DNA of 64,000 nt, taken from contig CP025326.1 in the NCBI GenBank assembly GCA_004014935.1, forward strand, positions 868,001 through 932,000, read 5' to 3'. The notes beneath the pieces were generated by a model that ran no database searches, was not told where the DNA came from, and saw nothing but the letters and a program-made list of their open reading frames with translations. This document shows, piece after piece, positions 41,139 through 52,100 of this stretch; position 1 is the first letter of the stretch, and every line of letters begins with the position of its first letter. The translations under genes and the position numbers were made by a program. This DNA is from Saccharomycopsis malanga. Its lineage: Eukaryota > Ascomycota > Saccharomycetes > Ascoideales > Saccharomycopsidaceae.

Positions 41139-42345
41139 ACTTGTTTATGTTTTGTTTCAAATAGATTAATACAAAGTGATTAGTAGCTCAATAATACTGT
41201 AAGATTTTGACTGGCGAGTGATGGTTTTTAGAATTTGCAATTGGAATTTATAATAATAACAATATTTACAATATCATATATTGTAAGCTGTCCACCAATT
41301 TATAACATTGTAATATAAGATTTGTTACTAGTTTCAAATAAATAAATCATTACAAGTAACTTGGCATACTATATATGTTGATATATAGCATGCTCTATAT
41401 TTTAATTTGCAGCATACTCTAAAAAAGAATGAAAATGCCATGTTGTTTGAGGTAGGTAGGTGATATAAATGGCTATATATAATGCCGGACAACACGAATA
41501 AATGGTAATAATTCTCAAGTGCGACTGTCTGAAACATAATTTAGACCAAAGTCTAGCGCTTTCCAATCAGTTGGGCTGAGTCGATGTATGTTCAAGATTG
41601 GGTTTTACCAAGTTGCTTACTGGGCTCAAAATATAAGATTATTATTTATATAGTTTACGTCAGAAACGTCCGTAGGTGGTTTAAACCTCTATAGATGCCA
41701 TGATGATCTTCCTTTAAGCATAACACTTATATACACAACATTCTACAAGAGCCAGCGCGGTCATTGAATTGTAGATACAAATTTGTAAATGGAGATCTTG
41801 AAACAGGAAGTAGTTAGATGTTAGAAACCCAAAAAAAGACGTTTTCTGTAAAAGCGCGTGATAATACACATTATGATGATATTCAAACTAATGAGTTTAA
41901 ACAAAAGTTGATGGGAATCAAGACTAAATGCGAATAATTAGTGTAAAATGTTCGTTTTGAATGAAAGTTGGTAGCAACCAAGTCTTGAATAACGAAAAAG
42001 ATTACTTTGTTGGTAAAGTATTCACCTTTGCATTATTTCTTACAACGAAACTATGTTTTAAACAAAAAGGGTGATAAACCTGTTTTCCGAGATTTAGTTT
42101 CTCAAACTGTTGTATGAAAGACTGGATTTTTCAGCCATATTTTGATCATTGTCTCTATCTAGTTTCTTCACTCTTACAGAAACATTTCAAATGAAACATA
42201 ATATAAATCCATACATAATGTACAACCCAAAACAAAATCATGCTATTGACAAGCATATAAACAGTAATTTGGATCTGCTCGTATGCAAGCTCTCCCATTG
42301 CTTATACCAGGAAACTACAATATGGGCGCTGCCCTAATCTATCAA
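41139..42345. other. Gene-free stretch before YIP3
   Basis: AT-rich, with a family A fragment (41515-41655) and otherwise no recognisable feature. Confidence 0.5.
41515..41655 (+). repeat. Family A repeat, copy 9 (3' half)
   Basis: Begins within the body (GTGCGACTGTCTGAAACATAA), with AAGTCTAGCGCTTTCCAA, GGGTTTTACCAAGTTGC, CTGGGCTCAAAATATAAGA and an ATT-type tail. The head is missing. Confidence 0.65.
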
Positions 42346-42879
42346 TCAAACTTGTTCTTCAAAAATGGTTTCGATTGGTTTCTCCATAAAAATGGCGTGG
42401 GAGAAGATAGAAACACCAGAGGCACCAATCAACCACATCATAGTGGAAATTGGACTGGCCAAGAAACCCAATGGGATAGCGACAACCAACAAACCTGTGT
42501 ACAATTGGCTGGTAGTCAATCTGCCAAAAGGCAAGACCAAGTCTTCACCGTGCAACTTGTTTATGCCAACAACACCAGCAATGACAAAGATGATGACAAA
42601 CAAGAGCAACAAGTTGGTGACCAAGGCATATACAAAGAAAATGGCAGCAATGAGCGCATAGTTGGTGGAAAAATACCCCAAGTTATATCCGACTCTGCTC
42701 TGAACTTCGCCAAAGTTTTCTGGCTTCGAAAGTCTTCTGACATCAAAAAACTCTTGTGGTGGTCTAATGCTTCCGAGACGGGTAGTCAAGGATCCAGTGT
42801 CACTTCTAAGACGCTCAAGGTTCAATCTTTCTGAAAACTGCGAGAACGCCACGTTGGCAAGCTGAGAAACGTTGTTCAT
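42346..42879 (-). CDS. YIP3: PRA1/Yip3 family Rab-interacting membrane protein
   Basis: 177 residues (176 in S. cerevisiae). The N-terminal LERLRSDTGSLTTRLGSIRPPQEFFDVRRLSKPENFGEVQSRV and then four TM segments in two hairpins (YNLGYFSTNYALIAAIFFVY, LLLLFVIIFVIAGV, LYTGLLVVAIPLGFL, TMMWLIGASGVSIF) are the PRA1 signature. These proteins act in the ER/Golgi with Ypt/Rab GTPases and Yip1/Yop1. Confidence 0.93.
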   Translation of the reverse strand: MNNVSQLANVAFSQFSERLNLERLRSDTGSLTTRLGSIRPPQEFFDVRRLSKPENFGEVQSRVGYNLGYFSTNYALIAAIFFVYALVTNLLLLFVIIFVIAGVVGINKLHGEDLVLPFGRLTTSQLYTGLLVVAIPLGFLASPISTMMWLIGASGVSIFSHAIFMEKPIETIFEEQV

Positions 42880-43142
42880 ATTGTGTGTGTATAAGTCTCT
42901 TTTAAAACCGCTATTTAACAGTTGCCAATTGAAAAAGTTGTATTAATCTATTCTGTATAATCTACTTGTATTTAGGCGCTAATCGCTCTGTTTATATCAG
43001 ATCAAAACACGTCGTTTCCATCAGGAAAAGTCCAGCCAAAAGTTGGCCACCTTAGCTAGGCGGGTAACTGTGTGTACTTACCATATATATACTTTATATA
43101 TACTTTATATATACTTTATATATACTTTATATAGTTCTATAA

Positions 43143-43455
43143 TGATATCTTATATTCCGAGCCCAGTAAATATCAGTTTTCATACCCACCATATCTAAAG
43201 GGACTCTGTAAAACCCTAATCATGTCTTGTTGAGCGTTATATTATTATATAATTGGTTAAATGTAGGCACTAGACTTTCGTTTAGTTTTGGCTACCTTGG
43301 TCTAAATTGTATTTCAGACAGTTACGCTTACCAGTTCAACATCGTAAAAGTAGCGAGTAAGAAGTTTTCATAGCCGGGACTCGAATCTTTGAGCCTGTTA
43401 GGTCTTTTCTCGTTATCGAGACTACTAACTTTTGAACTATCCTACCCAGCGGTTG
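43143..43455 (-). mobile_element. Family A SINE-like repeat, copy 10 (full length)
   Basis: Minus-strand order: CCGCTGGGTAGGATAG head, GAGAAAAGACCTAACAGGCTCAAAGATTCGAGTCCCGGC with a B-box-like GATTCGAGTCC, then body ACTGTCTGAAATACAATTTAG, TACAGAGTCCCTTTAGA and ACTGGGCTCGGAATATAAGA. About 310 bases, the reference length for the family together with the copy at 30512. Confidence 0.8.
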
Positions 43456-43539
43456 TTTATACAGTTTAATACTGAATAGTTAATATTGTTTTTGATTGTG
43501 GGAACATTAGGACCAACTCCGAACAGAAAAAGAGGTTTG

Positions 43540-43880
43540 CAAAATTAGAAAAAAGACATCAGCTGTTCAATAGTATAGGAAAAAGACTCTTTAATAGTGG
43601 TTCGAACAGTGTGGTACCTGAAAGGGTGCTCAGAGGTTCTAGACGACTGCGTAAACACGGATGAGTAGCTAAACAATGAGAAATGGACACTGACTAAGTA
43701 TTGCCTGATAAATCTAGCCAATAAGAGTTAGTAAAAGACACAAGGTTTGCAACTGTAGATAGAGAAAATAGAATAAGGGGGTTTAAGATATATAGTCAAT
43801 CATAGCATAGGACTAGAAGCATATAGAAGTTTACCACCAATGATACATTATTATAGCCGATATAGAACTGTTGTGAAATG
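43540..43880 (+). repeat. Family B distal fragment (shared with 58290-58560)
   Basis: Shares with 58290-58560 the GGTTCTAGACGACTG, ACAATGAGAAATGG, CTGATAAATCTAGCCAAT, CATAGGACTAGAAGCATATAGA and GTTTACCACCAATG blocks. The same order of words links it to the distal end of family B at 17.8 kb. Confidence 0.6.
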
Positions 43881-44104
43881 CTTCAATTATCGAAAGAAAT
43901 CAAACTTGAATGACACAAACTATATCCGCTTGACAGAGTTTTTTTTGCCATTGGCTATCGAAGTAAATGGTATAAAATCTTGAATCTCTAATAACATTAT
44001 ATCCCTAATTTTATTTTACAATCACATGTATGTATATGTGATTCAGACTTCTATTGTTACTAGCATGCTTTGACAAGCTTGAATTATTAATTTTTATTAA
44101 TCTT

Positions 44105-44256
44105 CATCACTCTTCATCACTTTTCATCACTTTTCATCACTTTTCATCACTTTTCATCACTTTTCATCACTTTTCATCACTTTTCATCACTTTTCATCAC
44201 TTTTCATCACTTTTCATCACTTTTCATCACTTTTCATCACTTTTCATCACTTTTCA
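44105..44256 (+). repeat. 10-bp minisatellite (TTTTCATCAC)n
   Basis: About 15 near-perfect copies of TTTTCATCAC, preceded by two variants (CTTCATCACT). It lies about 90 bases beyond the SOP4 stop codon. A plus-strand frame reading through it (repeating SSLFITFHHF) is a by-product of the repeat. Confidence 0.95.
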
Positions 44257-44346
44257 CTATTCTTTAACCTGCATACATCATTTCTACACGCAACCCTTGT
44301 ATGGTTGTTAAAAAAACATTTTAATACATTAAACCATGAATATAAG

Positions 44347-45081
44347 CTAATTTTTTCTTTTTGTAGCCTTTGTAGTGTTCTTGTTAGCCCCACTGGCTTT
44401 AGCTGTCTGCGGACTGGCAATTTGTTTTGCAAACTGTTCTTTTAAAAGGGCGGCTGCAGCAGCCTCTTCAGGCTGCTCACCTTTCATTTTAAGAGCGGTT
44501 TCTGGGTCGAGTTTTTCTACAACATAAGGCATGGCGACCATTGCTAGCACTGCTACAATACCAGCAAGAAGCAAAGGGCTGCTGAGCAACATGCCTAGCT
44601 GGCCAGTGGCTGCAAGACCTTTATCTTTGGCCTCGTAATATCTTTTTTCTGGCTCTTTTGCGTGCACAGATATAACCAAAGGATAGTCTACGGCGTTTGG
44701 GGTGTCATCAGTAGCATGCCCCAACTGATATTCGTATGCTGAGGTTATAATCTCCTCGTTTTCGGTGCCATCTTCCTGTTTGACTAGCTGTTTAGCAATA
44801 TTTATGCGAACACTCGGATAATCTAGAACATAGTTGAGAGTGTCAATATCCAACAAATACGATCCCAATGGCAACTCATTGAATTTAAATGTCCCATTTT
44901 GCGTGATATGGCCTTGCCATGTCTCGTGGCTCGATGACTTTAAATCAGTCAACTCCAAATGAGTCCCGTAACTTTCCTCCAGCGTAAACTTCGGAAGATC
45001 CAATCTACCTTCAATTGAGTAGCCAGCCACCAAAACTAGCAGCAAAAACACATTTAATACATATCTAATCCCCAACATCAT
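44347..45081 (-). CDS. SOP4: ER membrane complex subunit 7-like (Sop4)
   Basis: 244 residues. A signal peptide (about 1-23) is followed by a lumenal beta-sandwich with GRLDLPKFTLEESYGTHLELTDL and GTFKFNELPLGSYLLDIDTLNYVLDYPSVRINI, which is the carboxypeptidase-regulatory-like fold of EMC7. One TM helix follows (about 163-187, LLSSPLLLAGIVAVLAMVAMPYVV), then VEKLDPETALKMK and a Lys/Ala-rich cytosolic tail. Sop4 takes part in ER membrane protein insertion and quality control. In S. cerevisiae SOP4 (YJL192C) is also close to RPS22A and RPL39, so this neighbourhood is conserved. Confidence 0.92.
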   Translation of the reverse strand: MMLGIRYVLNVFLLLVLVAGYSIEGRLDLPKFTLEESYGTHLELTDLKSSSHETWQGHITQNGTFKFNELPLGSYLLDIDTLNYVLDYPSVRINIAKQLVKQEDGTENEEIITSAYEYQLGHATDDTPNAVDYPLVISVHAKEPEKRYYEAKDKGLAATGQLGMLLSSPLLLAGIVAVLAMVAMPYVVEKLDPETALKMKGEQPEEAAAAALLKEQFAKQIASPQTAKASGANKNTTKATKRKN

Positions 45082-46966
45082 TATTATAGTTTTTATATAG
45101 TATTCAATAGGTATATACCATCTTATCGCTGCTATATATTAATCCCCCTACTGAAATATTACGGTTACCCGCCATTTGAAAATTATATATAAAGGCGTGT
45201 GCGAAATTTTCACTCTTTCTCTTCTTCCTCTTTTCTCTTCTGTAAAATAAATTGTACCAAGTTCGAGTATTATTGTAGTGGTTTAATGACGTTTTCAGAT
45301 TAAAACATTCTACAACTTGAACGAGAATAGAACTTTATAAAGTTAATGTTTCTAGCTGGAGTGGGTCTATGGGTGTTATTGTCTATGGACAATAGTGCTG
45401 ATGAGACCAATCTCCTTACCAAGATTCGAACATTTTTTGTCTTTTTGTAGTTGAGTATTGTCTTAAGATTTGTATTTGTATGCTTGTACTATGTTTTAAT
45501 TGAGTTTAGGATCAAGTGAAGCCTGGCAATCAATAGTTTTTTAACTTTGCAAAGACTGAGATGGGTGAAGTTTTGTATGAGCAAACCTCAACTTCTTGTA
45601 CCATTATTTTGCAAGAGTTTATGTGATAAAAGCATGTAAATTTTGTGCCTTGTATAGGAATCAAAATTTAAAACAGACGGTACTTTGTTATTGCAAATAT
45701 CTACAAAGACATTAAGATTCATTTGTCATTATTCAACTAAATGTAGGCTATGGAAGAGAAAGGAACAGGAGATTTACAGCAAAACAAGCATTGTCGTTTG
45801 ATTTTTGAATCAAACCTAACAGTAACATGGTTGGGGCTTATATTTGTACAGGCAAGCAGATCTTTTCTGTCGTAAATGTTTCTTGTTTCATTGATTTATA
45901 AGCTCTGTATAGTTCAGTCTCAAACACCAACTTTCCTAATATTGGTTTTTTTTTTCAGTTGAAACTCAATCCAAATAGTCTAATCTATTAGCTGTGAAAA
46001 TTTGCGAGAGTGAGAAAACGCATATACTTAAGTAAAGCAAGTGTTTAGGGAAATTTCAATAGGATCATTCGACAACCCTATTGCTTTATTTCAATCTAAT
46101 CAAATGATTAATTTGTTTCATTTATGCGTTCGATGCTATTAGTTTCAACTATAAAAAAGCAATTTTACAAACAATAAAACATACAACAAGTAATGTCTAT
46201 AATAAGTCTATAATAAGTCTAATATAAGATTTTATATGTCGAGCTCAGTACATATGTGTTTCGTTCATACGCGCCATGTCTAAATGGACTTGGTAACCCC
46301 CCCCCCCCCCCCCTCTCCCAGTGGGGAAAACCCAATCATGTCCTGTTCATCATAGTCGACTCACCACGAGCCTGTTAGTTCTTTCTCGTATTTGACAGTT
46401 CTATCCGCTAACTCATCCTGTCAGGTCTTTCTTTGAGTACTAACTACTAAGCCATCCGGCCCGGTTTCTAATAAGTCTAATCAATAAGATTGTAAGATAA
46501 GAGTTTTAATAAAACTACTACATGCTCACATTTATTAGTATTTATATGTTTTTATTAGTCATCATTGATTACCATTATATTTATATTAGTAACTTTAATT
46601 AATTACAAAGAAATAATCAAAAATCAAAAAATATATAAAAAATATTCAAACTATTATAAAGATATTAATATTTGTAATATGCACTACCATTCATCCTCTC
46701 AAATAAGTACATTAAACACATATCTAATTTTTCTACGATACCAAATGTCAAAACCACTTTTTTTATTGCCTTTATTTATAAAGAATTATATCCTCTACCA
46801 TCCTATATAGCCAATGCATGTTGAAAAAACCTACACATATTCTTACCCGGCCTTGTTTATATTGACATTTTTCATGATACGTATATAGAGATTAAGCGCT
46901 GTAAATGGAATAAGGCAAAGGAGAGAACGGGTTGACAAGCTTTAAAAAACTCGCAACCTTGGAATT
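45082..46966. other. Gene-free stretch between SOP4 and DPM2
   Basis: Contains a TATATAAAGG near 45186, a stable hairpin region (45358-45415), a family A copy with a poly-C tract (46212-46475) and AT-rich DNA. No ORF was recognised. Confidence 0.5.
46212..46475 (-). repeat. Family A repeat, copy 11 (with poly-C expansion)
   Basis: Minus-strand CCGGGCCGGATGGCTTAG head, a second head-like part (GACAGGATGAGTTAGCGG), GAAAGAACTAACAGGCTCGTGG, GATTGGGTTTTCCCCACTGGG, a run of about 18 G, CCAAGTCCATTTAGACATGG, ATACGCGCC and GAGCTCGACATATAAAAT. The homopolymer sits where other copies have only GGGTTTTACC. Confidence 0.7.
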
Positions 46967-47361
46967 ATGGTATGTGGATAGGCCGTAAACATGTTTTTTA
47001 AGCGTACTCAGGAGCAATTCTCTTTCACAAAGAAGTAATGTTCTTCTAAGGAAGGCAAAGAACAAGCCTAATATTAACCTTCTAGTCTGTTTTCGATACG
47101 TTGGTTGGTCTTGTAATGTTTGCTGTTGCAACAGTGGTGTTTGTTTATTACACCATGTGGACATTTGTGTTGCCATTTGTTGACGAGGAGTCAGCATTGC
47201 AACAATTCTTCTTGCCAAGGGAATGGGCAGTGAGAATCCCAGCTCTCTTGTTGGTGCTTGGTGCCTCTGCTGTTTCGTTGTTCATAGGCTCTGTATTGGT
47301 CAAGTCGGCCAAGAAAGAGAAGGCCAAGGCCGAGAAAGCAAAAAGTAAGAAACTTAATTAG
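46967..47361 (+). CDS. DPM2: Dolichol-phosphate mannose synthase regulatory subunit (Dpm2), one intron
   Basis: Exon 1 is just the ATG (46967-46969), and exon 2 is 47086-47361, giving 92 residues beginning MSVFDTLVGLVMFAVATVVFVYYTMWTFVLPFVD. Two TM helices, with YYTMWTFVLPFVDEES and FFLPREWAVRIPALLLVLG between and within them, match Dpm2 (human 84 residues). A Lys-rich cytosolic tail follows. Dpm2 stabilises the catalytic Dpm1 in the ER, supplying Dol-P-Man for N-glycans, O-mannosylation and GPI anchors. S. cerevisiae has a one-subunit enzyme without Dpm2, so this gene argues for a different lineage. Confidence 0.9.
46970..47085 (+). other. DPM2 intron (116 nt)
   Basis: Donor GTATGT directly after the start codon, branch-like TATTAAC about 13 bases before the acceptor TTCTAG, which ends at 47085. 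Without splicing the frame starts at a TTG and loses the conserved N-terminus. Confidence 0.85.
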
Positions 47362-47611
47362 TTTTCGTTTTTCTACATATTATAATGACCGTTTTTGTTT
47401 CTTGTAATACAATATGCAATTTTGATAACTTTTTTTGTTTTGTATATTTATCTTTTGTTATTGTCAATATCTTTGATATATCTGTTTTTAGAAAATCATC
47501 AAGTTTTTCTTTATTTTTCAAATCGCTTCTAAAATCATATATTAATAATCATTTAGAAACATATCTGGTTCCAAATGAAACCAGTCCATTGATTAGCTAA
47601 TGAAATAGTTT

Positions 47612-47945
47612 AGATCATCACATAGCCCAGTGGCTAGTGCTCTAGGAGAAGAGAAAACGACCTAACAGGCTCAAAAGTTGTCCCCACTACGAAAACTTTC
47701 TGAATGTGACTTCGCAGGCAAATGTAACTGACCGAAATACGAAGGTTTAGTGCCTACTTTCTTATCTATTAAGTGCTAAGAATCTAATGAATAAGACATG
47801 AGCTAGTTTTTACAGGTTCATAGTCTTGGTTTCACCGAGTCATGAACTAGTTTTTACATATTTATAGTCTTGGTTTTACCATGTTCTTTTAGACATGGCG
47901 GGTATATACAACACTGATATTTACTGGATTTGAAATATAAGATAA
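47612..47945 (+). repeat. Family A repeat, copy 12
   Basis: Head-like GCCCAGTGGCTAGTGCTCTAGG, AGAAGAGAAAACGACCTAACAGGCTCAAAAGTT, TGAATGTGACTTC, ACGAAGGTTTAGTGCCTACTTTC, two copies of a CATGAACTAGTTTTTACA-type segment, GGTTTTACCATG, TTTTAGACATGGCGGGTATATAC and TACTGGATTTGAAATATAAGAT. Confidence 0.7.
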
Positions 47946-47989
47946 AAAAATAGAAGTTATTATTAAAATATGCAAATAACCTTGGAAAA

Positions 47990-48478
<489 letters not shown>

Positions 48479-48494
48479 TATTATCATTATTATA

Positions 48495-48690
48495 TATACA
48501 GGTGCAACTGCCTAAATTTATGACCTAAAGCAAAGTTAAGGTCTTACATTCCAACTCATTTAGTGAACAGATTATAGTTAACAAGACATGTTTGGGTTTT
48601 CCCCTTTGAGTTTTACCAAATACCTTTAGACATGGGGCGTATATACGAAACTAATATGTACTGAACTCGAAATATAACTTGATACCATCA
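48495..48690 (+). repeat. Family A repeat, copy 15 (3' part)
   Basis: Body and tail only: GGTGCAACTGCCTAAATTTATGACC, GTTTGGGTTTTCCCCTTTGAGTTTTACCAAATACC, TTTAGACATGGGGCGTATATACGAAAC and GTACTGAACTCGAAATATAA. Confidence 0.7.
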
Positions 48691-49133
48691 TTTAAATTGA
48701 AAAAACATTAAATATATCAAAAAGTACACTCATAAATAAAGCTGACTATACGTAAATACAAAACTGACATCTACTGGGCTCAACATAAAAGATATTATCA
48801 TCAACTAATCCTTAAAATGCTCCTATTGTTGAAAACCCCACACGTGACCGTTGTCGATGTTTCAGTACTTTTATTTTTGCAACTGGAGTTTTTGATTAGA
48901 TTGATACCAAACTATAGACAGGTTTAAGAAAAAAATAAAGGTATATAATTGCCAACTGTTGTTGAGTCGGCGGAGCGGTTTCGAGCAAAATCTTTATTAT
49001 TTGATTTTGTATAGTCTTTTTTTCCCAGTAGGTATAGAAAGAGTAATCAAGGCGGCTATAAGCAGTGTTGATTTGGAATTCAGAACGTTTATCGAGCGGC
49101 TGGCATTGCAAATTGTACCACTGATGACAGAGA

Positions 49134-52100
49134 ATGTCCTCGAGCACTAGAAGAAGATCTGTGAAGGATTTTCAGTTTGGCAGTAAAATAGGCGAAGGGT
49201 CGTATTCGACCGTGTTCAAGGCCGTAGATGTGCATTCGCGCAAGGTATTTGCAGTGAAGATCTTGTCAAAGTCACATATAGTGAAAGAGAAGAAGATCAA
49301 GTATGTGAACATCGAAAAGCAGACTCTAAACCGGCTAGGCCATCATCCTGGGGTGGTGACATTGTACTATACGTTCCAGGACGAGGCGTCGTTGTTTTTC
49401 GTAATTGATTTTGCAGAGTACGGTGAGCTTTTGACGTTGATCCGTAAATTGGGCTCTTTGAACGAGGTTTCAACAAGATATTACATGATACAATTAGTAG
49501 ATGCCATCAAATTCATGCATTCCAAAGGCGTAATCCATCGTGACTTGAAGCCCGAAAACATACTCTTAAACCATGATATGAAGTTGATGGTCACGGATTT
49601 TGGTGCTGCAAAGATGCTTGATGAGGATGGCAACGTCGAAGAGCCAAAGAACAACTTGCCTTTAAATGCTGATGGTGCTGAAGAACGTGCTGCTTCTTTT
49701 GTAGGCACTGCGGAATATGTGTCGCCAGAGTTGCTCCAACATAACGAATGCGGTTATGAGAGCGATATCTGGGCAGTTGGCTGCATTTTGTATCAGTTCA
49801 TTGTCGGGATTCCTCCATTCAAAGCTAGTACAGAGTATTTGACGTTTGAAAAAATCATAGCGTTGGAATACAAGTTCCCCAACTATTACATTCCAGACTC
49901 GGTGAAACATCTCATTAAAAACATCTTGGTGTTGGACCCAAAGACCAGGTACCGCATCTCCGACATCCAGGCACACCTGTTCTTCAAAAACGTGCCTTGG
50001 ACTGACTTCAATTATATCTGGAAGCGAAACCCACCCAAAATAGAAGCCTATGATCCACGCATTTACCAGCAGAAGCCCACTGTGCTTGAAAATCCCTCGA
50101 AACTTGTCCATAAACAATTCAAAAAGCCAATTGCAGCTTCCTCAAAAACTCTAGACATCATCAACAGTACATATGTTCCCTCTTCCAATCACATCATGGC
50201 AGGAGGTTCTCCCAAAAAAGCTTTTCCCACACCTGCCAAGGGCTATCCTAAAATCGCCCCGTTCACAAGACCTCAAGCAGCCAGCACTCCTATCACTGGG
50301 ATGGGCATCAGATCAGAAAAACCATCGCCTCCTACATATCTGACCTCTCTGACTCCTCAGCAATTCCCCTTCCAAACCTCTTCCCAAAACTCTTCCCCAG
50401 TGCATCTTCAACAATATAATCACGAGAAACAGAATTCCAATGCTTCTGGCTCCAGCACTAGGCAGCCTGTTCCTTTTTACTCTAAACCTAAAACTTATCA
50501 ATCCCAGCCTGGCAGTCCCAGCACTCTGGACATACAAAAACCAGTTCTCATGGACCAAACCCAGATAATGCAAAAGCAATTGCAGTTGAAGAAAATGGAA
50601 AACCAGAAAGCTCAAGACAAATATTTGTTGGAAGCTCATAAAAACCAAGACAAATATTCATTGCCAGAACCTGAAAAAGATACTGAAATATTCAGCCCTT
50701 TGGATAGAATAGGGGCAGGGTTTCTTGATGATTTAGAAGCAAATAAAGATCCTATTGTAGCAGCAAGCGAAGCTATTCAATCTGCTCAGAAGTTCAGAGC
50801 GAAAAATTTGTTTGTTTCCACAAACCTCAACTTGTCTAGTGACAATTTGGTTGACCCAGCGTATTCTCCTAAATCACATCCTAAATCGGATGTTTTTAAA
50901 GCAGACACTCCTCCTAGAAATAGCAATACTAAACATCCCTATGCTGCTATGAGAATTGCTAACAATTATGAAAAGGGGGTTGGGGCTTCTTCAAATTATG
51001 ATAAAGTCGGCAATAACAATTATGAAAAGTCAACATCTAATCCAAATACACCTACTGACATAAAGTTTGCTCCTCAGAATCGGTTTTCTCCTGCCACAAG
51101 CAATTTCACTCATTTCGACACAAGTCCTAATAACAACAATGTTCCACGAACTCAGTCCTCCACTCTCAGTACACTTGCACAAGCAAAACTCCCCCAATGG
51201 ATGGAACCTTCTAAGAGTCTCACTATCAATGCTACAAATGGTATTAATAATCTTGTATCTCCCACATTCCCATTTTCCAAAAACAAAACTCACTCATTGA
51301 CAAATGATAAGCTTCCAGCCAGCGTTTCGCCAGTGATATACTTTGATGAAGACATTGCTCCTGGATACGTATCTGGTGATATTCCTGATGAAATCACCAA
51401 GACTCTTTTGCCAGACGAACAGATCATCAAATTAGACACCATTGTTGTTAGTGAGTTGACCTTTGAAGACATTTTAGTGACAAATCCTGATTTGCTTATC
51501 GATACTACGTTTGGTTCAAAGTTGAATCTCACTGACACTTCCATCAACGAGATCATCAGTACCAATGCCAAGATTATAGATTATTATTCAAAACCGGAAG
51601 TCATGTATATCACCACCACTGGTCGTTTATTCATCCTTCAATCCATTGCTCTTGACAACAAACTCTTTGAAATAACATTGACAGATAACAAAATCTCATT
51701 GTACGATTACGAGTTTGATGAGTCTGCATTCAACGGCTATTTGCTTCTAGAACTCATTGACAGAAAATCGCTCTTGTTTCTCAGTCCTCACGACCATAAG
51801 AAAGTCACCATAGATTTTGAGGTCAACACTGCTATCACTTGGATTGAGTGTTTATTCAAAGCCAAACAATTGCTCAAACCCCGGCAGAAATCTGGCGATT
51901 CCGTCAAATCTAACCGCTCTGTATCTGCTCCTTTGGTCCCTACAACCGCTGCCATTCCACCTGCTTCCATTGGAAATTCTCATGGTGCAACCCCCTTGGG
52001 TAGCCCCACAAGAGCAAGGAAGATGGCTAGCAGCTCAAACCTTAGAATCAAAAGCCCTACAAACGGTAATCTGAAAGTCGCTGAAACTATCAAAAATGGA

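Larger units (their letters stand above)
42880..44346. other. Gene-free stretch between YIP3 and SOP4
   Basis: Holds four 11-base ACTTTATATAT units (about 43088-43134), a full-length family A copy (43143-43455), a distal family B fragment (about 43540-43880) and a 10-base minisatellite (44105-44256). Confidence 0.65.

Noticed and set aside
44054-44311. 85-codon frame with a repeating FHHFSSLFIT pattern
   Set aside because: Produced by the 10-bp minisatellite. Lies in the 3' flank of SOP4.
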